DNA from: Symsagittifera roscoffensis
Taxonomy: Eukaryota; Xenacoelomorpha; Acoela; Convolutidae
NCBI RefSeq assembly: GCF_963678635.1
Contig: NC_087067.1
Coordinates: 35,169,966-35,233,965, forward strand
DNA: 64,000 nucleotides
Direction of reading: 5' to 3'
Position 1 is the first letter of the stretch; every line of letters starts with the position of its first letter. Positions 34,421-44,205 of this stretch are shown here, piece by piece. The notes under the pieces were generated by a model. The model saw only the letters and a program-made list of their open reading frames with translations. It was not told the DNA's origin and ran no database searches. The position numbers and the translations under genes were made by a program.

Positions 34421-34993
34421 TTTCCATATTGTCTACTTCTGATTTTTCAAATAATTTATGTTATAACCATCAATAATCATTATCTTGTTAGAAACAGGAA
34501 ATGCGTTGTCAAAGTTGAGTGTTAATCAATGTTGAGTTTTAGTCAAGGTTAACCAATGTTAATCAGTCTTCAGTGTTAATTCTAAAAAATAATTGGAACT
34601 TGTTTTATCTTACATAAATTAACCCAAAATTTTATTTACTCACTTAGTTTTTAAAAATATAAGGTTTTAAAAAATTAATTTGCCTTCAACATACACTGAC
34701 TCATTTTTTTCTTTACCAAACAAATCAAAATCTTTTCTTAGTTTTGGAGCCGACTTTACTACTTTACCTGTTTTCAGTTTTATTGAAGATTCTCTTTCAA
34801 ATCTAAACATCACGTGAGTTTTTGGTTCTAAATCCCATAATATCAAATCGTTTTTTTTTGTTGGTCATGTTTCCGAAACTCCTAAAACCGTAATTTCTTC
34901 CGTTTCTGAACTATGTTTTATATCTCAATTTTCTAATAACACTTCTTTTGCATTCGGGGAACAAACTTTAAAGACAGCTTTTATTGTTTCATA

Positions 34994-35038
34994 TGGGTCT
35001 GGATTAGTTTCAACATCCCCACTTTGTGTGAGTAACAA
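34994..35038 (-). other. 2A-like peptide motif
   Basis: The minus strand encodes LLLTQSGDVETNPDP in one frame. The 2A ribosome-skipping consensus is LL...SGDVE.NPGP; 14 of 15 positions fit and only the Gly before the last Pro is Asp, which should abolish skipping. Such motifs occur at the N-terminus of some L2/CR1/Rex1-type LINE proteins and in several RNA viruses. Downstream on the minus strand lie short coding-like stretches (34980-34700) with no recognised domain. Which kind of element it came from is not settled; in either case it is a relic. Confidence 0.6.
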
Positions 35039-35039
35039 A

Positions 35040-36120
35040 GTAATTATGGAAAAGTCAGTCAGTTGGGCTGATCTCTGCTCATATTATTTCAGTTTTGCTA
35101 TGAAAAGATTTTTCGGGAGCTTAATCAACACAGAAACAATTGAGTTTATTCCTAAATTTCTATTTGAGTTAAACTGGTTAAACGCAAAAATCCTGACGAT
35201 GCACATAGTTTCGAAAACGTTTGAAATTTACTTTTTAGCAAAAATCTCTTGCATTGCTTTAGTGTTATGTGCTGAAAATGAAAGTGTGGAATTTCAGACT
35301 CAACGGATTATAAGGTTGAGACTCAACAGAGCCAAAAAATTCGCCTAAGTTTGAAAACATTTTCTTGAAAAGAGAAGCAATTGCGCCACTCCCCCGGATT
35401 GGCACAGTCTAAACCGCCGATGCACTAGAAAAGGGACGCTAAAAACCTTAGCATCGGCTTATCAATGAAAAGGAGGGTCGGAATATTCTAAAATTTTTTA
35501 ATTTTAAATTTTCGAATGGAACCACATCATTTCTGAGAAATGCTGGAACGGCCTTTTTGAACGAAAAAAGAGAATAAAAACAGAACAAACGAAAACGCCG
35601 AATCAACAAGACAAAGAACAGTTGTGAAAAATAGAAAAGAAGAAAAGGAACCTCTTATCGTGATGACCAGACCCGATAAGCTCCAATGGATTTAGTATAT
35701 AATTGTCACTAAATACATTAAAAAAAAAAGCTTTCGGGCCGCATTTTAATAGTAATCACGTAATCTGGTGATCTGAGACTCAACTATGTGGTTATCTTCG
35801 CATGTAACAGAAGCTGATCGAAAGTAGTTTGACTGATGGTCTAAAAACGGTAAAATTTTAGTTAGCCCGAAACAGACCAGAAAACTAACTGGCTAGGTCT
35901 AGACGGCGAAAAATGAGTAGAATTAAGGTGACTGATGCCTGCCAGTCGTCAATAGGTGCTTTTTCTACGCTCCGTCACTGTGTGATGTTTGGGCGAATGT
36001 TGCAAAAATTTATGTTGAATGAGTTACCTATCTCCGTAATTTTGCTGCTGCTTGAACAGGAACCCCGAACCTATTTGATCAATTTTCTTTTCTGCTCAAT
36101 TGTTTTCAGAAAAGAGTACA
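35040..36120. other. No supported gene
   Basis: Moderately AT-rich. Open frames of 106 and 85 codons exist on the plus strand but show no motif, no splice context and no repeat copy that would support them. Confidence 0.45.
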
Positions 36121-36129
36121 CACTTAAGA

Positions 36130-36593
36130 ATTGTTTTTCTTTTTTATCTTCAATTAAGCTGGCCAGTTAGTCACGGCAAGGACTATAAGTTTTGTCAACT
36201 ACCTTCGGTATTTTGATTTCGATAAGCTGAGAGTGCTTCTTTTTCAACGTTTCTTAGCACTCTGAATCAAACCATTCCGTTTTCAAAATTTATAACTTTA
36301 AATTTGAGAATAAATTTGTTTTTGAATTGCGCATGTTGGTAAAGAGCACTAGAAGAAATGTGTTTCTTGTTTATCTTCAATTAGGCTGGCCAGTTAGTCA
36401 CGGCAAGGACTATAAGTTTTGTCAACTATCTTCTGTATTTTGATTTCGATAAGTTGAGAGTGCTTACCTTTCAACGTTTCTGAGCACTCTGAAACAAACC
36501 ATTCCGTTTTCAATATTTTTAGCTTTAAAATTGAGAAAAAATTTATTTTTGAATGGCGCATGTTGGTGAAGAGCATTAGAAGTTGAAGTTAAC
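36130..36593 (+). repeat. Tandem duplication, period about 232 bp, within repeat R
   Basis: The block TTCAATTAAGCTGGCCAGTT...GAGAGTGCTT and the following GAGCACTCTGAATCAAACC occur at 36140 and again at 36372. The second copy continues into the conserved R core (TGGCGCATGTTGGTGAAGAG) and then the shared minus-strand frame (36863-36681). Confidence 0.8.
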
Positions 36594-36680
36594 ACCAAAA
36601 AAAATGTTTTGTGCGTCTGCGCATTGGTATGACTGAACGCAAGGAAGATTGGAAAGAGTTTTACAAAAATCTGATTTGCG

Positions 36681-36863
36681 TTAATTATGTTTGTTTAAAG
36701 TATAAATAAATTGCGGCAAGATCTCACCACATTTATTAATTGTAACAAGAAGTGAAGCAAACTGATCAATTTCATAAGTTGTATCGTAACAAAATTCGTT
36801 TCCATTTGTTTTATAGTCAATAATGAGGTAATCGATATGAGTCTTTGACCTGCGTCGCATCAT
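36681..36863 (-). pseudogene. Repeat-borne reading frame of unknown function, second copy
   Basis: Sixty codons with MMRRRSKTHIDYLIIDYKTN, NEFCYDTTYEIDQFASLL and FIYTLNKHN. The copy on the minus strand at 34400-34150 conserves most of these residues despite many DNA differences, which suggests the frame was once under selection in a mobile element. No family recognised. Confidence 0.45.
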
Positions 36864-37079
36864 TGAGACAGAAAATTTTTAATCTATAAGGGGTGGTCAA
36901 TGAGATAGCGTTTCATTTTCCTAATGATGAGACAAATCTCAAAGGATAATTTTTTTGTAATTGAAGTTTTTGATGTAGAGAAGATTGTTTTTCAAGGTTT
37001 TTGTTCTTAAAAATGATAATTGCTGATATAACAGGGAATACAGAAGAACTAATTTTGGCATACTTCATCTAATGAAGTA

Positions 37080-38745
37080 GAAATGAGCGATGCTCCCCGT
37101 TTTTAAGACTAATTTCTCTAGCAAAATTAACCACTCAATCTTGAATAGTCTTATTTATTAACACTGTCAAAAACCTGAAAAACACGCATTGTTTTTAACA
37201 TAGTCAAAGTACTTGAGCAATTTTCGTTATCAAAGTTTTGATCGAAAGAGAAAAATTACAAAGATATTTAATGAAATAACATGTACTCGCTGAAAAACAA
37301 TTTTGTTGCCCAGAGTTATGTTAAAAAAATCATCGTTTTCATCATAGTTTCTGATGCTGATAAATTTTAGTTGTTTGAGTTCAATATTTTTAGTTAATGT
37401 GATCAAAGATGATTTAACAAGAACTTGATGAGTAACCGCATGTAATGAGACAAAATCCCATCAATTCCAATTTATCCAAGCATTGTAATGGATGCAAAAT
37501 AATTTTTATGAACAACGCTATGGCCCAAAATCAGTAAGTACTTTTTGAGACTTTGAAATAGCAGATGATATAACACAACTTTGGTGAGTTATACTAATAA
37601 TCATGAGGGAAAACGCAAACAAAGCTGAGTGCAGACTTTTCCAGCACAATTTTTGATGCTGAACAATTTTCATACTCATGTCTATGGTCAAAGCATTAAA
37701 AGTGTTTGAAATAGCAGACGATATAAATGACCCAGATAAGTGGTAAAACAGTTAATGAGCAGAAAAATGCATATTTTTCAAACATAGTTTTTTTATGATG
37801 TGCATCTTTTTTTGTCATCAATGTGGTCTAAAAATTCATAGTTTTTCAGATTATTTATGATGATGCTTGACCTTGATATGACATAGTACTCAACCTTGAA
37901 TAGTCTTATTTATTAACACTGTCAAAAACCTGAAAGACACGCATTGTTTTTAACATAGTCAAAGTAATTGAGCAATTTGATGAGTCGAAAAAGTCTTTTT
38001 TCTTCAAAGTTTTGATGCTGAGGAACTTTCATGTGCATGCTTATGGTCAAAGTATCAATAGTTAATGATGTAATAGAAGATGAAACATGGCCTTGACGAG
38101 ACATTTTACTAATGCAGCAGGCAAACTTGCGCGAAATATGATTTTTGAAACACAGTTCTGGACGCTGAGCAACTTCTAGTTTCATGCATTTGGCCGAAAA
38201 TCAATAGTTAGTGAGATTTCAAATGCTGTAACATGACTTTGATGGGTCATAACACAAATGATGAGGCAAAACTATAAATAAAGCTTCAAAGATGCTTTGT
38301 TTTTGATATGACCAAAAAATCGATAATTAAAGAACTAGAGGATGATGTAACCTCACATTGATGCAAAATTTGAACAATGAATTTTTTTCTAAGCATCGTT
38401 TTTGATGCTGACCATTTTTCAGATCCAAACTTATGGTGGAAAAATCAAAAGATATCAAGATAACAAAGTGGCTTAAATTGACCTTTATGAGTCATACTAC
38501 AAATGATCAGGTTGAATTTGAACAAAGCAAAATTTCTTAAATATAACTTTCGATGTAATTTTTTGTTAATGCATGTGGTCAAAAAGTCAGTAGTATTTGA
38601 GATAGCGCATGATGTAACATGTTTTTGATGAGCCATACTAGATATGATGTGCAAAGTTTGAACCTTTTAATGTGTTTTCCTTTTAGTTTTTGATGTTGAG
38701 CAACTTTCATGGTAATATCTATAACAAAAAAGCATTAGAAACTGA
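37080..38745 (+). repeat. Degenerate satellite, period about 140-240 bp
   Basis: Recurring blocks, each diverged: TTTTTGATGCTGAGCAACTTTCAT, TTATGGTCAAAAAATCAATAG, TTGAGATAGCAGATGATGTAAC and TTGATGAGTCATACTA, with occurrences at about 37335, 37655, 38008, 38160, 38400, 38550 and 38690. No open frame is conserved across units. Confidence 0.7.
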
Positions 38746-39079
38746 GTTAATATTTTTGCTTCCGTTCTTTTCCGTGCCCTGCTCGCACCCACCCTCAGCA
38801 AATGAGCTAACCAAACAACTACTACTTGCATCAAAGTTTTGAAGAAAAAAGACTTTTTCGACTCATCAAATTGCTCAAGTACTTTGACTACATCTGTTCT
38901 TTAAGTTTAATCGTATTTGAGCTTTTTTCAGTGAAAGTTAGTGTCAAATCAGTGGTCAATATAATGGAAAACACCCTTTTTGCTGGTACTCAGTTGCCAG
39001 TTTTTAAGTTTCTATCAAACTTATGGTGAATAAAAGATTTTTGTAAAACTGAAAATCAAATTGATGCACGCGTTTTTCC
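38746..39079. repeat. Inverted fragment of the satellite and unassigned DNA
   Basis: Positions about 38836-38895 (TTTGAAGAAAAAAGACTTTTTCG... to ...AAGTACTTTGACTA) are the reverse complement of satellite sequence at about 37955-38012. The rest is unassigned. Confidence 0.7.
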
Positions 39080-40316
39080 TTATTGTTCCGACTTTCGATA
39101 CGAAAGTGACGGAATATTTGTGCTCGGGGTGGGTTTTTTTTTCAGACAAATTTCGACTTTTTAACTAGCCATTTTTGACGGAATTTGTTTATATCATTCG
39201 AAAGGTATTGTTGTCCTGAGCTTAAATTTGAAAAGATATTTCACCTGTGATCATTTTTCGTAAAGTTAGGGGGGTTTAAAGATTGTCATTTTAGCCATTT
39301 GGGACAATTAACGCGCGATATATTTCGCGCTATTAACGCGTTAGCGGAGAGTTAGTCCGTCTTAGAAATCGTTCCAAATTGGTTGAAAAAAGCTTATTTG
39401 CCATAATTGATTTGTTTCAAGGAGCGAAATTTATCCTTTTGTACTTTATATGGCGTGTGGGGGGATGATTTTTATTTAAAAAATTTCAAACTTTAGAAAA
39501 AATTTTTTTTCATTTTGTTTTATTTCATTTAATTTTTAACTGTTATTACTGCTCCATAAACCTCAAAATGCAGTCGGAATATTCAGGGCTTCGCCCTGAT
39601 ACGAGCAGTCTTGCTTACATTATATATACTTTTGCCAACTTTTATTCTCCGAAAAGTTTTTTGCAAGTTAAGTGAGCCTAATTTTTTGGAACTCGTGTAA
39701 GATGAAAATATACTTAGATTTCAAAGATACTTAGAAGAAATTAAAGATCATACATCCTAACATAGTGACGAAGAAACTAAAAATCTTAACAAGACTGCTC
39801 GTATCAGGGCAAAGGCCTGAATGTTCCGACTGCCTTTTAAGGTTTTTGGAGCAGCAATAACATTAAAAAATTCAATGAAATAAAACAAAATGAAAAAAAG
39901 TTTGAAATTTTTTTATGAAAATCATCCCCCCACACGCCATTTAAAGTACAAAAGGATAGATTTTGCTCCTTGTAACAAACCAATTATGGCAAATAAGCTT
40001 CTTTTAACCAATTTGGAACGATTTCTAAAACGGATTAACTCTCCACTTACGCGTTAATATATCCCAAATATATCGCCCGTTAAATGTCCCAAATTGGCCA
40101 AAATGGCAAACTTTTAACCCCCGTAACTTTACGAAAAATAATCGCAGGTGAAATATCTTTTTAAAATTGAGCTCAGGACAACAATACCTTTTGAATGATA
40201 TAAAAAAAATTCCGTCAAAAATGGCTAGTTAAAAAGTCGAAATTTGTCTGAAGAAAAAAAAACCCACCCCGAGCACAAATATTCCGTCACTTGCGTATCG
40301 AAAGTCGGAACAATAA
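39080..40316. mobile_element. F foldback element with ~530-bp inverted arms
   Basis: Left arm 39080-39613 and right arm 39790-40316 are inverted copies separated by a 176-bp spacer. The ends are TTATTGTTCCGACTTTCG and its complement, with a possible 2-bp duplication CC (39078-39079, 40317-40318). There is no coding capacity. Each arm holds a GCGCGATATATTTCGCGC-type hairpin and, next to the spacer, the hairpin TCAGGGC-TTC-GCCCTGA. Related single arms are at 758-1180 and 44206-45807. The size and structure suit a non-autonomous DNA transposon of the foldback type. Confidence 0.85.
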
Positions 40317-40318
40317 CC

Positions 40319-40831
40319 CGAAAAATACTTTAAATTCATTTCATTCAGTTAATCAAACTTTTTTTCATTGATCAACTGGAATGCTCAACGGTCAAACAGC
40401 TTAGATAAACACTAGCCTATGCGATACCATTTACTATCTCAGCGATAATTAATTAACAATTTTCTTGACAAAAAGCAAACAGCTGGATTAGCACAAAACT
40501 TTACCCTTTTTGCTATATTTACAATAAACCGACAAGTGGCAAATTCAATTAGTAGGTCTGCTCGCATATCAAGCCAAAGCCTTGAGTGATCCGACTGCCC
40601 AGCAAATGTTCTCAAATAAGGTGTAACTGTTATTGTTTCGTCCCACAACAGCCAATATAAAACGAGTTCAATTTTGAGCCGGTATGACAGAGAGACTAAA
40701 TGCGGGAGTTTTTCAGCGAATCAAAACCTAGTATTCAAAAGTCAAAAAAAGGCAAAAAACTCAAAAAAGGCGAATAAACTCAGGCTCGTAAAAATTATTT
40801 TTGACCGATTGAATAAAAACATACAAGAGAC
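40319..40831. other. No supported gene
   Basis: AT-rich. A short block at about 40556-40600 (GTCTGCTCGCATATCAAGCC...GATCCGACTGCC) resembles the spacer-proximal end of the F arms; another version is at 43963-44010. Confidence 0.55.
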
Positions 40832-40833
40832 AT

Positions 40834-41883
40834 CCCGCACTGACAAAAATGGATAAAGATCGATTTTAGTATGAAAAAAGTGGGAAGATTGAATTGAAAA
40901 ATAAAGATTGATTTGGATTGATTTAAAATTATCTGAAACCCCAGTTTAAAAAAATTTAAATTATTTTAAATCCATTTTTTCCAGTCTTAATTTTCTAAGG
41001 GGTTGAAAAAGGATTTAAATCGATTTTTTTATTTGAGTTACATCAGCTTTGAAATTTTATTGTATTTATTCATTGCCTATCAGTTTTCATTTTACATCAA
41101 TAGCGCATTGTAGCATAAAACAGACCAAATGAAAAGACGAAAATATCGATAAAATTCTATGATTTCCTTCCATATTTTGAGTTCAAATCGGATCTATTTT
41201 GACCCTTTTCTTGATTCGTTGAATATATTTTTGTTCAAAATCGGATTTACATTCAATATGTTCTATGATTTAATTGCTATTTATTGAGATCAAAACTTAA
41301 TTTATTTTGATCTTTTTCCTGTTTGCTGCATAGGATTTTGCCCATTATCTAATTTGCAGTGATTTTCTATGATTTAATTGCATATTTGCATCTAAAATTT
41401 TTATTTATGTGGATCAATTTATCGAATTCTATAAAATCTGGCACGTGTGTTTTTAATTAAAAAGTCGAGAATGGAATATTTCAATTATTTTATCTAAAAA
41501 GAATTTTTTTTGTGCCGTGAGGGCAAAAAAAATGTTTTTTGTGAGTCTGAAAATCCATCCAAACCGAACTAAATTGATTTTTGAGACGTTTAAATTAATC
41601 CAAAATTTTGAAGAAAAATTGATTTAAGCAGATTTAAAATGGATTTAACTGATAATCGGATGGAATTAAGTGAGTTTCGGATGGATTTTACTCAGTCAAA
41701 AACCCATCCAAATCGGTTTAAATCGATTTTTCAGACACTTAAATCGATCCAAAAGATCTGAAAAAAGGTCGATTTGAAACCCATCCAAGTTCGTAAAATT
41801 TACATTGTTAATTAAGTTGTATCGATTTAAAATTGATTTAAAATCAATTCAAATCGACCCGAAACCGTTTTCGTCAGTGCGGG
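40834..41883. mobile_element. CCCGCACT-family non-autonomous DNA element, E1
   Basis: Starts CCCGCACTGACAAAAATGG and ends in the inverted ...TTTTCGTCAGTGCGGG, flanked by the 2-bp direct repeat AT. Interior rich in TTTAAATCGATTTAAATCGAT-type near-palindromes, with no open frame of note. Its left end matches the right end of E2 in inverse orientation, so E1 and E2 are the same element in opposite directions; E1 has about one copy of the 149-bp unit that is amplified in E2. Confidence 0.85.
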
Positions 41884-42059
41884 ATTAAAAAAATATCACG
41901 CTTTGTACATTTTGATTCTGCGGTTCTGGGTAAAAAGGTAATTTGCAAGGCATTATCGTTTTGCGTTCAATTTTAGGAAATTTTCATTGAATGATCAGTT
42001 TTCAGTTTTTGTCTCGTCGATTTTTTTTCTAGAGACTATTCTCAAAAAAAATTGTTGTT

Positions 42060-42370
42060 GTTTCTATAAGGTATTTAAATATACTTTTGAGGTGCAGCCA
42101 TTATGATAAACTGGTTGTACATAGCTTTTGTACACTTTTTTGACTTGTTCAACCGACAACATGTTACTAGTTTGGCAGAAAAATGAAATATGAAATGAAT
42201 TTTGGGCACCTGTTTTTTCACATTTTTGGTATGTACAGTGAAGCTCAAACTGCTATCAATTTGAATTCCTAAAAATCTAACATGATTTTTTGTTTTCAAC
42301 ATTTTCTCTCGAAACTTGAATCATGCTTTTAACTTATTGCGTCGGAACAAAAAATATCTGAGACGCTCGA
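42060..42370 (-). pseudogene. LINE RT C-terminal remnant
   Basis: Minus-strand frame with VRFLGIQIDSSLSFTVHTK, then a helix ending in RLNKSKKCTKAMYNQFIIM. The pattern (V)FLGI.ID..L.F..H....K is the post-YADD segment of many LINE reverse transcriptases. Nothing of the catalytic part is left. Confidence 0.6.
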
Positions 42371-42800
42371 AAGTTTGACTCAATTGTCACGCGTGCTTTC
42401 ACATGTTTTAAAATTTTTGCTGCTAGGCATTTTTGTTTTCCTTTACCCTTGTGGGGTGTGGGCAGAATCGTCTGACAAAACCGTCTGATGGACAAAACCG
42501 AGTTGTTTGAACCGTCTCATTTTGAAAGTAGCCTAGTTTTCTAGCAAAAATCTTCAAGTCTGACAATTTCGAGCTGATTTTTGACAGATCTATTGTTCAA
42601 GTCGTACAAAAACACCTGGAGATAGTTTTATGGAAGGGAGATTAACTATTATACATTATGGGTTGTTTTAAATCCCTTGATTTTTTTTCTGACAGAAGTA
42701 AGTTTCAATCAATTTTTAATCACCACCAGCTGGTACAGTACAGATGCATGACAAAATATTGATACATAATTATAGTTTCAGTTTCTTTCAGTTGAGTCGA
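42371..42800. other. No supported gene
   Basis: AT-rich sequence; it may include the 3' flank of the cysteine-rich gene at 42870-43319. Confidence 0.5.
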
Positions 42801-42807
42801 GTCTTTC

Positions 42808-42813
42808 TTTATT
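42808..42813 (-). terminator. Polyadenylation signal of the cysteine-rich gene
   Basis: AATAAA on the minus strand about 57 bp beyond the stop codon at 42870-42872, in the usual place for a compact gene. Confidence 0.55.
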
Positions 42814-42869
42814 TTATCCAGTCAGAATGCATCATCACTCATCACAGAGCCTTTTTGACATGCGAGGAG

Positions 42870-43319
42870 TTAGCACGAGCACTTGCACTTAGTCACTCCC
42901 CACGACACTTCGGACGCGCATCCGGGGTGCTTGGCGACCAACTCGGGGAAAAAGTATCGGCAGATGTCCTCGCACGAAGTTTGCTTCTTACACGCCGAAG
43001 GGTAATCGCCCACGAACTTGGGGTTGTGTCGGCGTCTCAAGATGGCGTCTCGCTCTCGGGCCATGTCCCATCGCTTCTCCATCTTCTCTTTCTCGTAGTC
43101 ACGGAAGTCGAAGTCCGAGGGTGCCGGTGCCTTTTGTCCGAAGTCCTCCTCCATATCGTTCTGTTCGTTGAGCTTATTGTATAGATCATACTCGGAACCA
43201 AACCAGCGACTCAGAGTGTCGTCTTGCCCTGGTCTCAAGTTAGTGTCCAGCTTCTGCCCGAACGAAAGTGACCCGCAGAATGCGAGCCCAATTGCGACCA
43301 TCAACAGCCCACTGTTCAT
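42870..43319 (-). CDS. Secreted cysteine-rich protein, single exon
   Basis: A 149-residue protein that I do not recognise by family. Residues 1-21 form a signal peptide (MNSGLLMVAIGLAFCGSLSF, then G|QK), so the product should be secreted. Residues ~22-105 are polar and charged with no cysteine (EKEKMEKRWDMARERDAILR is helical), possibly a propeptide. A compact C-terminal domain has seven Cys at 110, 116, 120, 134, 145, 147 and 149: C-x5-C-x3-C-x13-C-x10-C-x-C-x-C, ending in CKCSC. The coding DNA is clearly GC-richer than its surroundings, and a TATA box and AATAAA frame it, all of which argue for a live host gene. The start is the only ATG ahead of the signal peptide. No intron is needed. Role could be defensive or signalling; the sequence does not decide. 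Confidence 0.8.
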   Translation of the reverse strand: MNSGLLMVAIGLAFCGSLSFGQKLDTNLRPGQDDTLSRWFGSEYDLYNKLNEQNDMEEDFGQKAPAPSDFDFRDYEKEKMEKRWDMARERDAILRRRHNPKFVGDYPSACKKQTSCEDICRYFFPELVAKHPGCASEVSWGVTKCKCSC

Positions 43320-43469
43320 ATTTTTCAGTTTTATTACGAATTCGTTTTGGAATTAAAAGTTGATGGAATTTGGTTTTGAATATCCAAAATTGAAAAATGA
43401 AATATGAACGAGTAACTTTTCGAAACCGGCGTTTAAACAAAAACTGGTTGATTTGAAAACAAAATATGG

Positions 43470-43476
43470 TTTTATA
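43470..43476 (-). promoter_or_regulatory. TATA box of the cysteine-rich gene
   Basis: TATAAAA on the minus strand about 150 bp upstream of the start codon; a start site ~30 bp downstream would give a 5' UTR of about 120 nt. Confidence 0.5.
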
Positions 43477-43610
43477 TTGTCAACATAAAACATGTGATTT
43501 TGACGAGTGGAATATTTATACCAATATCGTGAAGTTTGTTTTGCCAAGGTTGAAACTGTTTGCGATGATGAAAGAGACGATAGTTCTAGTTCATGGCTTT
43601 TAGATGACAT

Positions 43611-44205
43611 TTAGCCAAGAATTTGCCATTGACCCCGGAACAATTGATGTAAACTGAAAACTTGATACATTTCGAACTTGCCAGAAAAAGTTGACAAACT
43701 GAAAGTTTACGTACAACAATGACAAACTTCTCGAAAATCGCTTTTAGAAAATTTGAAAACTAGGTTTTTGAAAACTCAATTTGAGCAAAGGAAAAATAAG
43801 ATTAATTATAACTCTTGAACTAAAAAGAAAAAAAAACAATATATCAAAAGTATCTTAGTCTTTTTTTTCGTTACAAATTGAAATGATTGTTGTTATTAAT
43901 CTGCAGTGATCTGATCGAATGCTTGCAATTGAAACACGCAGCAAATAAAAATGTTCAAATAACAAGACTGCATGAGTATGACGCCAAAGCCCTGAATTTC
44001 CCTGACTGCGTAGACAGATTTTTTTTGGAAAAGACAACTCTGTAAAGCTATAAGTTTTGAGCGGTTCCCTTTTTGTACTGTGGCTACTAAAACCAAAGTT
44101 AAAAAGGTATAAGGTTAAAACCAACAAATAACTGGCAGCCCCTAAAGATCCAGCATAAAATAGACTGTGTTAAAACTTGAGTCGTACAGGCAATTAACTT
44201 GTTGA
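43611..44205. other. No supported gene
   Basis: AT-rich. It contains the F-spacer-like block near 43963-44010 (AAGACTGCATGAGTATGACG...CCCTGACTGCG). Confidence 0.5.

Noticed and set aside
35028-35348. 106-codon plus-strand open frame
   Set aside because: It has no motif or repeat-supported conservation, and it overlaps the antisense 2A-like motif.
42744-43184. 146-codon plus-strand open frame over the cysteine-rich gene
   Set aside because: It lies antisense to the coding exon, and its length follows from that exon's GC-rich codons. It has no signal, domain or regulatory context of its own.
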